A stretch of 64,000 nt of DNA from Protonemura montana (GCA_947568835.1 OX387608.1:7602001-7666000), one strand, 5' to 3'. Numbered from the stretch's first letter, positions 24,601-36,438 are shown. Program-made: numbers and translations. The notes: generated by a model from the letters alone, not told the origin.

Positions 24601-27600
24601 AGTACGCCAGCATGTCGGATATCAAATCTGACGTCATCCTCGTGCTGCTTCTGCGGTTGCGGCAGACATGCGTACATGCTACGCTCGTGTCCTCGGTAAG
24701 ATTGCTTGGTTATTTTATTATATTTTATGATGCACCGTTTTGACAACGGGCCCTGTGGAACTGGTCTAATGCCGTCGGTAAATGAGCGGATTCTCAATGC
24801 CGGCATGTAGTCTACTCCTGTTGAATAGCACCAAGGTGACCACCGGCTTAACGTCCCTTCTGAAGGACGGTTCCATGCTGTCGAGATGTTGATAAGCAAG
24901 GCGAATGGAGTTGCTGTAATAACTTTGATACCTTCTATCTCTTTCCCAAACAGAACTGGTTATGTATTTGATGGTCACCCATCCAATACCTGACTCAGCC
25001 CATTGTTGCTCAACTTGAGTAATCTTATGAGAATTGGTGTTTCCAACACGCCAAACCGTTCGGTTCCTCGGTATGACAAAGTGTACTTTAGAATATATTG
25101 GATATATTGGACACTCAACTTACAGTACAATTGGCATAAACGGACGAGCCATTTTGGCACAAAGGAGTACTTGGAATGTAACATATGTAAAACCTTTGGC
25201 CTAACTATCGGTAAAATTGGTAAAATAGAGTGATAGAGCCCAGTGTCTTCTTATGTTCATCTTATGGGAGAAAACAATTGCCATGGCAACATAGCAGGAA
25301 AGGCTACACATTTCAGGAGCCGGAAATTTAAACTGGTTTCGGAGCTGTGATCTGGTTTGCCTTTTCGGAGAGAAGTTTGTAAAAAAGTGTTGAAACTGAC
25401 AGTCATGTTTACTTTGGTCACTGGTTGCTCTGGTCTCAAGTTGTGCAATTTTATTGGCTGGACTTCAGATGCTGGACATGCCCACGCTGGAGCCGGCCAA
25501 TGAGGAGGAGGACGACGAACTGGCAGGCGCGCTTGGCAAGCTCAGGCTCCGAGAGGCAGAAAACTCTGAAGAGGACGAGGAGTGTGTCTCGGAAGACAGC
25601 TTCTGGACCCCAGAGAACCCGGTTTTCGATGGAGATAGCATTAGTTCTAAGGTTAGTCTTATCTCCATCCTGGGCCTCGTTGAAATATATCCAGGGAACA
25701 GCCCGTGGCTCAGAATGACTTGATTTTGAGATTGTAACACAGAGAATAGTGTTGAATACGTTGTGTAAAAATTTGTAGCGAATCCTCATTATCTAAATGT
25801 TTTTAGTTTTTGGATTTGACTAAGAATATTGAATGTTTCTGTGTACTTATTTTTTTTTATGCATAGCGTTCGTCTGCTATGCCTGTAATCTCTTACGATT
25901 CAATTTGGTCAATGCTCAAGTGCTGAAAAACATGCATGCTGCCACTGCCAGATTGAAATAAGTGTACTTCGTTACATGGAAACATGGAACTTAAAATTTA
26001 TAGTTTCTACATTTTTAATTTGAAATATCTTTGTGGATCTTCTCCATGTCAACAAAGGGGTCTTTTAGAATCCTGCTTGCAACATTATTACATAAGCCAG
26101 GGCATATACACATATTGTTTCTTACCTAGACTCTTAACTCGTCTCAAACTATTTTTTGTTTGCAGTCTCATTCCATATTTCTTTGTTCAATCTTTGTTTA
26201 TTTCTTTTATAATTTTTTGTTTATTTTCTACCAGTTTGATCCTCTTTATTTAATATCTTTGTTTTCACTTGGTCTATCCATCTTTCCCTGGACTTTTTCT
26301 CTCTTTTCAGATTTAATTTCAAGCATTTTGTTCGCTTACCTAATTTCTTTCATTATCATCACCTTTCCATACAACTTCAATCTTAGTTCACCAATACATT
26401 AACCTACATAAATGTGAAATATCATGTAAACTGCAAATGCCTCCAATGGGCAAAGTATTCTATTATTATTTTTCCTAACAAATAAAAAGTTCCGTCATTC
26501 CTTTCTTAATAATAAGTCATTTGCTATTTGCTCTATATTGCGTTAACCGTTTGTTGTGTCGGCAGATGCAAGCTGTCCTGGATATATTGCAGTCGCCATC
26601 CGTTGCCAATGGCGACGATAAAGCTGTCGTTGTCTCGCAGTGGGTTTCCATGCTTAACTTGCTTGAAAAGGCGTTAAAACAGAAACGGGTGCACTGTGTT
26701 AAACTATGTGGAGCGACGCAGGTCCGCGATCGCAAGAAAATGGTCGACGACTTTAACAACGCAAAGTCAGATGTCAAGGTAGGCTTTCCCCCTAGGCTTA
26801 GAGTGTCAAACTAGGCTCGACCCCTGAGATATTGCGTGTCAAGGCAGGCTCCTACCCCTAGAACCGAACCGGTTGGAAACACCGGTTCTCGTTAGATCAC
26901 CGAAGTGAAGCAACACTGCGCTGAGGCAGGTACTGGATGGGTGACCATCATACACATGACCAATTCTGTTTGGGTAAGAGGTTAGAGGGATGAATGTTAG
27001 TTCAGCAACTTCACTTGCCTTGCTTAACAACCTCTTGACAGCATGGATTTGTGGAGGAATCCTGTCGTTTGCGTTGTACCGTCCTTCGGAAGGGACGTTA
27101 AGCCGGTGGTCCCCTTGGTGCTCTTCGACAGGAGTAGGCTACGTGCCGGCACCAGGTTTCCCCTCCTCCCTTCTAGACTAGGTTAGGTTCATCATCATCC
27201 CCACCATCATCAACTCGTTCACCGACGCCATTAGACCAGTGCCGCATGGCCAGATGTCAAAACAGTGCGTCGTTAAACACCACATATAATAATAATAATC
27301 CTCCCCCTAGACATGGCCTGTCAAACTAGGCTCCTAACGATGGCTCGTGATCTCCAGGTGATGCTGCTGTCGCTAACCGCAGGGGGCGTCGGCCTTAATC
27401 TGGTCGGTGCGAACCACTTACTGCTCTGTGACCTCCACTGGAATCCGCAGCTGGAGGCACAGGCGTGTGATCGTATCTTCCGTGTGGGTCAGACTAAGCC
27501 TGTACACATTTACAAGTGAGTGCAACTTAGATAGAGACTGACCAAGCCAGTGCACGGCCCTGCGTAACGGGGAGAGAGAGAGACTGTCCACCATGCTGGG

Positions 27601-27787
27601 TCTTGTTGCAGGTTAATTGATAGACTCTGTTTACAGGTTTATCTGCAAGGATACAATCGAGGAGAATATCCAAGCATTGCAGGAGAAGAAGATGGCTATC
27701 GCCACAGATGTTTTGACGGGAGCGCGCGACTCCTTGGCCAGCAAACTGTCCTTCGACGATCTCAAAATGCTCTTTGGGGTGAAGTGA
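18602..27787 (+). CDS. Transcription termination factor 2 / lodestar-like SNF2 ATPase
   Basis: Thirteen exons join in frame: 18602-19600, 19676-19931, 20017-20223, 20823-20951, 21854-21983, 22250-22520, 23501-23709, 24372-24463, 24550-24695, 25469-25651, 26566-26778, 27358-27515 and 27637-27787 (TGA). The product is 1047 aa, close to Drosophila lodestar and human TTF2. The family uses ATP hydrolysis to strip RNA polymerase II and its transcript from DNA, notably at mitosis. SNF2 motifs: Walker A DDMGLGKT (489-496), DEAH box (609-612), LTGTP (636-640), [35 protein letters not shown], and motif [13 protein letters not shown] (980-990). The N-terminal third (1-333) is one acidic, Ser-rich exon with Pro/Gln repeats and no visible zf-GRF finger. 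An acidic insert (about 814-874) divides the two helicase lobes. GEEDEC-type low-complexity runs are typical of the family insert. Confidence 0.95.
19020..19490 (+). repeat. In-frame coding tandem repeat in TTF2 exon 1
   Basis: About 160 residues (roughly 140-297) are built of units such as [20 protein letters not shown] and GPSQRSRSD. Together these make a higher-order unit of 29 aa (87 bp), repeated about three times with partial units on both sides. The repeat is multiple-of-three and open throughout, so it is under coding constraint and likely length-variable. Confidence 0.9.
23050..23265 (+). repeat. Short interspersed repeat, family B (MITE-like)
   Basis: It shares ACAATTAAATAATTGC, TCAATCGTTGAGGTTGGCAT, CCAGTCTCAAACGTGA and GTCAGTAAAGTAGTCATTTGG with copies near 36545, 47272 and 47580. 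It lies in the TTF2 intron between exons 6 and 7. No coding capacity is visible. Confidence 0.75.
23992..24130 (+). repeat. Short interspersed repeat, family C (hairpin MITE-like)
   Basis: It contains CCTTAGCACTTATTTTGG and GGGTTTTGAATGCTAAGG, matching the foldback at 55898-56036. TTAGCA/TGCTAA lie in inverted order. It lies in the TTF2 intron after exon 7. Confidence 0.6.
24729..25063 (-). repeat. 5S-derived SINE in TTF2 intron, internal deletion
   Basis: Reverse orientation, running from the GATGCACCGTTTTGACAACG tail to the CCAAACCGTTCGG head. The body is shortened where the TACGTGCC and GGAGGAATCC segments should be. It lies between TTF2 exons 9 and 10, antisense to the gene. Confidence 0.88.
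26425..26500 (-). repeat. tRNA-SINE 3' tail fragment
   Basis: ACTGCAAATGCCTCCAATGG, then GCAAAGTATTCTATTATTA, matches the reverse tail of the tRNA-derived SINE seen at 34957 and 39121. No tRNA head remains. Confidence 0.5.
26779..27357 (+). repeat. Intronic short tandem repeat split by a SINE
   Basis: Both sides of the SINE carry variants of a unit of about 40 bp containing CCCCCTAG and TGTCAAACTAGGCTC (left about 26788-26862, right about 27300-27342). The intron is therefore a small minisatellite interrupted by a SINE, between TTF2 exons 11 and 12. Confidence 0.7.
26864..27299 (+). repeat. 5S-derived SINE, near full length
   Basis: The full order is present: CCGAAC head, CACCGGTTCTCGTTAGATCA, box-A-like AAGTGAAGCAACACTGC, box-C-like GGATGGGTGACC, GTACCGTCCTTCGGAAGGGA body, CTAGACTAGGTTAGGTTCAT, and a 3' end in TAATAATAATAATCC. 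Sense to TTF2. Confidence 0.93.
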
Positions 27788-30420
27788 AGCGGTGGTAGCC
27801 GGCTGAGAGTTTTTCTGGTGGGGCACAAATTAAAATATGGGTAGATGAAGAAAGTTTGAGAAGGAAAAGACTAGCTGCAAGCAGATGTCTGCTTCACTGA
27901 GGTGTGTTTTTGAGCTCTGAGGTTTTTTGTTCTTCTGAGTTTTTACCACTAAAAACCTGGGTTAGAAGGGCTTTCATTTATTCCATCGAACTTAAGAGTT
28001 AACATCTTTGTGAAGTCGACGGCATTTCATTCAAGGCTTAGCACCGATTCTGGTGTAGGCGTCCTAGCATTTTGACCTAAAATTTACTATCCAGAATCAG
28101 CAAGGTAATAGATTACGGCACTAAATTCGTGATCGAAACGCTAAATTACCGAGTGAATTACAAGTTCAGAGGTAGCGAGTACAGACTGTCTATCTACCGA
28201 GCGCTTGTCTTGACAGTCGTCTGTCAAGGGTTTTGGTGACGGCAGAGAACGCTCGCATTGCTTTAGTGCAAATCAGCCCATTTATGCGAGGCGCCAGGGA
28301 AGTACTTTTAAATTGTGCGCTTTAATAAGCTGTCTAATAAACTGTGATTTAAAAAAATGCTCAGCATTGAATGGTGCATTTTGATAGGCATAATTACATG
28401 ACATGCCAAGCCGTGTTTTGTTTGTATGTTTCTTCCTTAACCTTTTTTTTTTTTTAATTGATTGTTTTTCACAATATTGGATAAGTCAGTAAGTGTATAT
28501 TTACAACTTAATCTTACAGTAAATAGTAAATAGTAAATAAAGCCATTCTGATGAATAGCCTGCACTCAATAATAGCAAGTATATTTTATGAATGATTTCA
28601 TACAAACAGTCGTTTTTATTAATAAACATTTTTCCTCACACTGTCCTTGGATCATAATTGTGTTGCTTGTGATATTTTATACAAAAGTTTGTCATGTGAA
28701 TTATCATGTTATAAATATACATGCATGGCAGTGCTAATAACTAAAATGTAATGAGAAAAAGGGTTGCAAAAATATAAAACACAAAAGTAGTTAAGCATTA
28801 GTAGGTTTTGTATGTTGAAGCATGTTCTTTGGAACAATGGCTGAAACAATCATACTATATGTCAGAATAAATATATGATATGAATAATACACAGATTTTA
28901 CATATTAAAAATTGTATAGCATACAGAGGCTTCTTTTATTGTGACTTGATGAATGTGCATTCCAGCTAAGCTTAAAATCGATGAATGACCCTAGATTTTT
29001 TTGCTCTTGATCTGTATGCTCTCTTCCCACTAAGGTAAGATACTAAGGGGACCGAACCGTCAGCATTATGCATGGTTTTTAGATTGAAGTTAATCATTAC
29101 CATCTTATTGTTTGGTAGCAACTTGTTTTTGAGGCACTACTCCTACATTTGCAAAACTGCTGTTTAGTAAACATAGATTAACCACTAGAAGTAATTGTGT
29201 TGTAGAAATCATTTGTACATATGATAAATAGAAAGGGAGCAACTACTATTTCTAATTCAGATTAGGACCGCTTGGCTTCTATTGTACAGATATGATCTAT
29301 TCCAGTTGTTACCACTCCACAGACTCGTAGGTAAAACAGTTTTTAAGAAGCTTACTTTGACCATGATAAGAACATGGTTTGAGGCATAACAGAAATGAAT
29401 GACACTATTGTAGTGGTATTTTGGAAGGATAATATTATATTCACAAAGTGGGAGTTTCATATCAATAGATGTGTGAATGTTGGGTAATTTAATCATCCTG
29501 ATACGGGAAAAGTGGAGGTATTTAATCAATGAGAAGTAGGTACTTGAGGCTAATTCAAGTTCCATGTTGGCTTCAAATGCAACTGAAAAATAAGATACCA
29601 AAAGTTTTGTTAGAAGAATTGTACTCTATTTTGTAAGTACATAATGATGTAATGGAAAAGAGATAGGAGACTGGTATATTTTCCCAAAAAATAAGTTCCG
29701 GTTCTGGCACAGAGGTTCCGAGTTTTATCTTATCATGAGGCCGATCTCTCATACTGAGTGATAGGCATGGCAACAAGCTTCGGTCAAAGTGCTGACAGCA
29801 GTCACGCTTGTCAAGGCTTTTAGTTGCTAGGAATCATATTTTGGGAGAGTGGAGTTAAATTTGCTCTGCTAGTTGCAATCTGTAATGCATAGAGCCAGAT
29901 GTGCTGTAGGTACTCAAATCCCATAACAATCTCAATTTCCCAAAAATTTCCAATGAATCAGGACTTAAGCACCAAAAGTAAATCTCGCCGAACTTTATCT
30001 ATTGAAACGAAAAAATTATGCTTTTACGACATTCCGCTAAAATAATTGTAGAATTAGGAAATTCCAAATTCAATGTTATCAGTACGTTCACATTTTTTTA
30101 CATAAAACTGGCTTTACTCAGAGCAGTTATATTTTCGAAAATGTATAGTTATTCCAGGAAAAAAAACTTAAAGAAAATGTATCACTTCATTGCAACATGA
30201 TTGCAGGGACCACAGAGGAAGGAAGGATATGGATCTGTGGTTATAGGGCCTGTAGAACTTTGCACTATTTTGCAAGTTCCTGCCGGTGCCCAAAACGCAA
30301 ATTTAGGTGCCTACCTTCAATCCGTCCCGCCAGTGGTCCCGCCCGATAGAAGTCATTTCGTGGCTTTGAATAAAAATTGTTAGTTATTTATCCTATCCTA
30401 TTTTCCCGGCTTCTGCCGAA
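27788..30420. other. TTF2 3' UTR and intergenic spacer
   Basis: The sequence is AT-rich with no recognised gene. A 114-codon minus-strand ORF (29257-29601) follows an acceptor-like TTATTTTTCAG but matches nothing I know. The right end merges into the NHE8 promoter. Confidence 0.6.
28536..28541 (+). terminator. Probable poly(A) signal of TTF2
   Basis: AATAAA lies 750 nt past the TTF2 stop, after a TAAATAG repeat. A nearer AATAAA at 28336-28341 is an equally simple choice. Confidence 0.45.
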
Positions 30421-30430
30421 ATCACGTGAC
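30421..30430. promoter_or_regulatory. CLEAR-like E-box upstream of NHE8
   Basis: ATCACGTGAC matches the GTCACGTGAC CLEAR consensus (TFEB/MITF, lysosome and endomembrane genes) at 9 of 10 positions. It lies 191 nt before the NHE8 start codon in a GC-richer stretch that looks like a promoter. Confidence 0.45.
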
Positions 30431-30620
30431 ACACACATTGCAAGATGTCAGCCAAGTCACGAGGTCTGTCAGCTGACTGAATCGATTCATAATCAGTAAC
30501 CTGACAGCTACTCAGCTGTGCAGTTGTTTTGACTGTGGCAAGGACGCCGCGACGCCTGGCCGACGTCTTCTCAGATAATGACGCAATCAACCTAGAAGTT
30601 TCCACTGAATTCGCAGCACT

Positions 30621-33600
30621 ATGCGCACACTTAGCTATAGTTTTTACACGCTTTTCGCCGCAATCAGTATTCTAGTCTGTGTTTTGTTTGTAGAGAAAGT
30701 GAGTCCAGATGGCAATGTTACAGAAGAAATCGTCGCGACGCCTAAAGACGCCTCCAAAGACCCCATCGGCGACATCGTCGGCCCCGATGACCAAGCGGGG
30801 GCGGAGAGCAAGAAGGATCCACAGACCTGGGTCTCCAAAACCCCGCCTGACATAAAATCGGCAAATACGAGCTCGTCGTCTACTACAACAGTTGCGACTC
30901 CATCTGTCGTTAATGCAACAAATGCTACGATCTCAAGCACGCTGGCTGCTGAGCCGATTTTGCCTGACAAGGGATCTGCAGAGGAAGAGCATAACAGTTC
31001 GCTGTCGATATTCTTCGTGCTTGCGATTCTTGCCTTGGCGATATTACTGATTCACCTGATGCTCCAGACCAACTTTCAGTATCTTCCTGAAAGTGTAGTT
31101 ATCGTTTTCTTGGGCGCATTGATTGGTGGCATCATTCACCTCATGTCCAACCAAAACATAGCAAACTGGCGCAAAGAAGAAGCTTTCTCTCCAACAGCTT
31201 TCTTTCTCGTCCTCCTGCCACCAATCATCTTTGAGTCTGGATACAATCTGCACAAGGGCAACTTCTTCCAGAACATCGGGACAATCCTAGTATTTGCAAT
31301 TTTTGGCACATTGATCTCAGCGCTGGTCATTGGAGGTGGAGTCTACTTGCTTGGGCTGGCATCGGTGGCGTACGAGCTTAGCTTTGCGGAAAGCTTTGCA
31401 TTCGGATCATTGATTTCTGCCGTCGATCCGGTTGCCACAGTTGCAATATTCCATGCGCTTGATGTGGACCCTGTACTAAACATGCTTGTGTTTGGTAAGT
31501 ATCTACAACGTTGGTCTAGTAACTGCTTTTCTGACTGTCTAATCTAAAGAAATATTTTGCTTGTAATAGAAAGTTACCAATGTTTTTTCATGTAGTTTTT
31601 CTGTGAACAATTTCAATAACTATGTAGGTAGGATAGGTAGGTCATTAGGTACAGCCCAGGGCTTAACTTTCCAATTTTACTTCTTCTAGTACTAACCATA
31701 CCAGCAGAGGGCCTCTAAAGCGTTTTAAATTTATCTCCAATACAAAATACAAATATAAATACAAGGAGAAGCTACTTGTTGCTGCTCAACTATACTTTGT
31801 TCAGCGAGAGAGCATACTTTTCCGGCAGAGGTGCCACCGGTCATCTTGTAGTCACATACTGGCCAACTGTCATTTAAAAAAATACTGCAAATTATCTTTG
31901 TTGCTATCTGCCACTTTAATTTTGCCCGTAAGCTTTTTTTGTTCCAAGATGATTTGTTTTTCAAGCTACTGTAAAAAGGTTTATAGTGTTTTTATTTAGT
32001 GAAATGATACCTTTTCGTAAATTAATATTACGTAGCTGTATTATGACAACTGACATACAGTAAAATTCAGTTATCTCCTTACATTGATCACCTTGGGCAG
32101 TATAGGTAATTCAGAGTTATAAATCCATAGTGTTGCTCTAGCTACTTTGTCCCAATAGCAAGAAAACATTGCAATATTGAGAAACACGGTAAGCTTTTTG
32201 AATTGGCCCGATTGTATCCAGGCGAAAGCATCCTGAACGACGCTGTAGCCATCGTGCTGACCACGACGATCCTCGAGTCCAACAGTCCTGACATGTCATC
32301 CTCGGAGGCCGTCGTGGCAGGCATCAGCCGCTTTTGTCTCATGTTCTTCGCGTCGGCGGGCATTGGTGTTGCGTTCGCTCTCGCATCTGCACTGCTTTTG
32401 AAGCATGTCGACTTGCGCAAGAACCCGTCGCTTGAGTTTGGTGAGTCACTTGGCTTGATTTACTTTAGAAATATAATGAAAATGTTGATAGTCAATATGA
32501 GCAATTATGTTTGACATTACTTAAGCCAATAGTTGACAGTCAGTTGGAAATGTAGACTGATAACTGGCAAACTATGAAGGTTGCACAGATAGGTACAATA
32601 ATTAAACTCTCTTTGAAGTCTTTGCTATAACTGGTTGCTTGCAGCTCTTTTCAATATCTTTAGCTGGTCGATTGTCAGTATTTTGCTTGCAGCTTTTAGA
32701 ATATAAGGCCCATACAATTGCTATCTATTTGTCAGTAGCCAATAAATAAATAAAATAAATCAAGTCTGGTATGTGTTCTATTGTTTTTTTTTCTGGTTTT
32801 AAATTGTACTTTAAAAAGTTTTCATCAAAAAAATAAGTACATCCAGGCACTAGAAATGTACCTATGTTTCTACGCTTGCTGCATTATTAACAGGTTTAAA
32901 TTTTTTGATTTCCTTCTCCAGGCATGATGCTGGTGTTCACGTACCTTCCGTATGCACTAGCGGAAGGCATCCATCTATCCGGAATCATGGCCATCCTGTT
33001 TTGCGGCATCGTCATGTCGCACTACACCCACTTCAACCTGTCTACAGTGACACAGATCACCATGCAGCAGACCATGCGTTCTCTGGCTTTCATTGCCGAG
33101 ACCTGCGTCTTTGCCTATCTGGGCCTAGCGTTATTCAGGTAGAGTTAAAACAATGGTTAAATGCTTTCTAGTTAGTAACTGCAGTATGCTTCTAAACCGG
33201 CCAACTCTGCTTTGTAGCTGTCAACTTTTATAATTTTTTAAAGTTAACTATCCTATTTTAATGCTTGCTTTTGGGACATCATACTTGGCCACCAACGAAC
33301 GTAATCAACTCCCTCCATGATGTCCAATCACTTCTTGGCAGACAACGGTGTCAATTAGCTGCTAAAAGTTTGTGAAATTTTATTTCAATTGCAAATACAA
33401 TTGCCATGCACATTTTATTATTTGCCTATTTGTTCTTAACCTCCCTAAACTTGCTGGCAAAATGGGACATTGAACTCTGATCTCTATCTGTTGCAGATGT
33501 TGCTCTAACCAATTGAGTTAAAAGAAAAACTATTTGAAATGGGTTTTTAATGCTAAGTAAAGGACAACTAAAATTGATTGAGTTACTGATTATATTACAA

Positions 33601-36222
33601 TTATTATTACAATAATATTATTACAATTATTACAATTGAGTTACTTGGACATGTCTTGAAATCTGCTCATCTGATCTCCTGGATTCTTGTTGCTAGACAG
33701 CTGTGAGGTCAGCAATTTTAAACAGTAGTTAAAATAACTGTGTTTGGTGTAGTTTTCGGCACCGCGTGGAGCCTGCTCTTGTGGTGTGGTCCATCGTTCT
33801 CTGCCTGCTGGGCCGAGCTTGCAACATCTTCCCCTTGGCCGTGGCGTGCAACAAATTCCGCGAACATCCGATCACTAGCCGCATGATGTTCATCATGTGG
33901 TTCAGCGGACTGCGCGGTGCCATCGCGTACGCCCTCTCTTTGCACCTGCAGTTCAGCGATGAGACTCGGTACGTGGCTGTTGCGTTATTCGAGCGCTTTT
34001 TATTGAGCTAGCGAGCGTAAGAAAAGCTTTTATTCGCCTCTTTCATTTTTTATTTTCTTTAAACATCCTCTAATCCTGCAACTTCTTTGCTCGAATATTA
34101 TAGCATTAATTTTTTACTGTCATGGCCAGAATTACAATGTCTGAAATAAATAATTTAACATGAAATTTGAAGTATCCAATTGGGTGTAACTAAGGAGATG
34201 TTAATGTTTAACTAAGGAATGTTATATGGCTTATTTCTATTTATCTAGACATTGCAATTTCGGTCCTAAGTAGAAGAAAATTGTTTTGGCTATCAACAGA
34301 CTTCGCAAAAATTTGAGTATGGTAAGGACAGTAAACCTTTTAATTAAGTGACCTAATAATAGTACAATCAAGCCTTGAATGATATAAATCTAAACTGTAT
34401 CATTTCACCGTATTTTTAAGTCACAAACTACAAGCGAAAATGACCAAAATATAGCCTTGTAACAACATGCACTCAAAGGAGCTAATGTAAGCATAAAGGC
34501 TATGTCGGTGGTTCTAATCCTGAAAATACTATCGGATGTCGATCGTTGTCAAATCGTTGAAACAACAATTCAACGCTGTCGATTTTAGCCACGTGATCGT
34601 GACGACGACGCTGATCATCGTGCTCTTCACGACCCTGGTGTTCGGTGGGTCAACCAAGCCGCTGATGAAATTCCTGCAGGCCGAGAAGAAGCACAGTCGC
34701 CGACGCAGACGAGACAAGGACATCTCGCTGAGCAAGACCAGGGAGTGGGTCAGTACATGCAAAAGGACATAACTGCACCTGGCTTCGGCAAAAGGGCCGC
34801 TGGCAACAGCTGTGATAAAGCAGGAAAATGGCTACCTGATGGCTATCTTTAGTTTCAAGGTTTTTTCAAAGACTTCCCTTCATAGTATTGCTGTCATGAT
34901 GAGAACAATGTGGATTTGCTGCCATCCAAACACATACTGGCGTTATGAAAACAGATGCAAATTGCAAATGCTTGCAATGCACAAAGTATTTTTTTCTTAT
35001 TGCTAACTCTAATGACCAGTACTAATGACTAATAACACGAAATTGGTGCCCAAACGGAGACTCGAATCCTGATCTTCACCTGTCGCGGGTGTTACTCTAA
35101 CGTAATTATGCTTAGTCGAAACTATGGTCCCTATGTATTTGATGGATTTATAAACGTTGGTGTGAAGCGTATCAAAAGGCTGTGGAAATGATTATGGGGA
35201 CAAATGTTGAGAGGAAAAAAGTTACGCCATGTTAGATGATTACTGGGTTGGTAGGTTAACCTTTTTTCTCCGTTTAGTTCCGTAACTTCTTCACCATAAT
35301 CATGGATTTATTAAAAGTGTAGACTGTTTTGCAAGTCCAGATGTGCAAACATGTTGAAAACAAACAAAAAAAACATTACATGTTTTCTAATTAAGAAAAC
35401 CGTGAAGTGCCGTGCAACTGTATTTTACCTTACTCTGGTTTTTCTTCGTTTCAGGGCCAAGCTATAGACTCGGAGCATGTTTCCGAATACACCGAGGAAG
35501 AAATGGAGGTGAACTTTGTGCAGTCTCGGATGCGAGGTTTCGCTCGTTGTGACCTCAAGTACTTTATCCCGTTCTTCACGCGACGGTTTACGCAGCAGGT
35601 AGGTGAACGAACCGTGATTACCCCCCAATGTGTTTTAACTTCGGTAAAATGTTATCCCTACAAAGTAAAAGTCAGTTTCTAGGATCAGTTATGACTTTCT
35701 CTTGTTTATGAATGAATAAGATGGAACGGCAGAGTGGTTCAGAATCACTATTAGATTGTAAGTGAACAGTTGTGATGAAATTTTGGTCCAGAGGACTAAA
35801 AGTCCTTTGGTCAAGAGGTGGGAAAGTTTATATCAAAGATAAAATAACCACTCGCAAGCGATGAAAGAGATATAACGTTTTTACTTCTGCGTTAAGTTCT
35901 TGTTTGTTTTTTTGTTCACGTTTGTTTGCCTTTTCTATTTTGTTAGTTTATAATGCATCTGAATTTGTAGCACATCTTTTTCAAGTGCAGGCCAAGTATT
36001 CCTGACCATATAATCTTGTATATTACTTTGGTTTATGAAGTTAGGCTAGATTCTAAATCAGATTTTATTTACTAGTTATGGCCATCTTATGTTCTGCAGG
36101 AGCTGAAAGATTGTAAGACCCAGATGACTGACCTTACCAACCAGTGGTATCAGGCCATTCGCATTTCGCCGACGCAGTCCGAGGAAGAGACCACAAGCAC
36201 TACGCGGTCACTAGTCCACTGA
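30621..36222 (+). CDS. Sodium/hydrogen exchanger 8-like (SLC9A8/NHE8)
   Basis: Seven exons join in frame: 30621-31494, 32222-32440, 32922-33138, 33753-33968, 34589-34748, 35455-35598 and 36100-36222 (TGA), giving 650 aa. NHE8 exchanges luminal Na+/K+ for H+ in Golgi and endosome membranes (apical membrane in some epithelia). An N-terminal hydrophobic segment (about 8-24) is followed by a Ser/Thr-rich luminal stretch with NVT, NTS, NAT and NSS sequons (30-127). Exchanger landmarks: FFLVLLPPIIFESGYNL (194-210, amiloride-region motif), SAVDPVATVAIF (266-277), ESILNDAVAIVLT with the transport ND pair (297-298), and MMFIMWFSGLRGAI. The cytosolic tail has SLSKTREW, SEHVSEYTEEEMEV, FFTRRFTQQ and QMTDLTNQWYQAIR, which mark the NHE8 branch rather than NHE1-5 or NHE6/7/9. 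It is about 70 aa longer than human NHE8, mostly from the N-terminal stretch. Confidence 0.95.
33455..33532 (-). repeat. Degenerate tRNA-like SINE head
   Basis: On the minus strand AACTCAATTGGTTAGAGC resembles a pol III A box, followed about 20 nt on by AGTTCAATGTCC, a damaged B box. No paired acceptor stem is visible. It lies in the NHE8 intron between exons 3 and 4. Confidence 0.5.
33528..33600 (+). repeat. Family C MITE-like fragment
   Basis: ACTATTTGAAATGGGTTTTT and AATGCTAAGTAAAGGACAAC match one arm of the foldback at 55937-56036. An ATTACAATTATT microsatellite follows. Confidence 0.6.
34957..35122 (-). repeat. tRNA-derived SINE, diverged copy
   Basis: Reading the minus strand: an A-box-like segment near 35120, AGTAACACCCGCGACAGGTG, GGATTCGAGTCTC (B box), GTTTGGGCACC, and a tail ending TTGCAAGCATTTGCAATTTG. 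It lies in the NHE8 intron before exon 6. Confidence 0.75.
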
Positions 36223-36366
36223 ATTTGCTACCAAGGACTGCGGCAAGCACATCTCAACGCCAGTATTGTTTTGTTTTAAAAATACTTTCTCGATTTTAAT
36301 GTCGTGCTTGGTCTCACGAAGTGCTGACAAATGTATTTATGTATTGTATTTTATGATTGTGTTACC

Positions 36367-36372
36367 AATAAA
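36367..36372 (+). terminator. Poly(A) signal of NHE8
   Basis: AATAAA lies 145 nt past the NHE8 stop, followed by TATGTTAAAAATGTGCTTGTTG, a good GU-rich downstream element. Confidence 0.75.
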
Positions 36373-36438
36373 CCATTTATCTTATGTTAAAAATGTGCTT
36401 GTTGGTCACATTCTTGTTTTCCAGGTGAGTGATACGGT

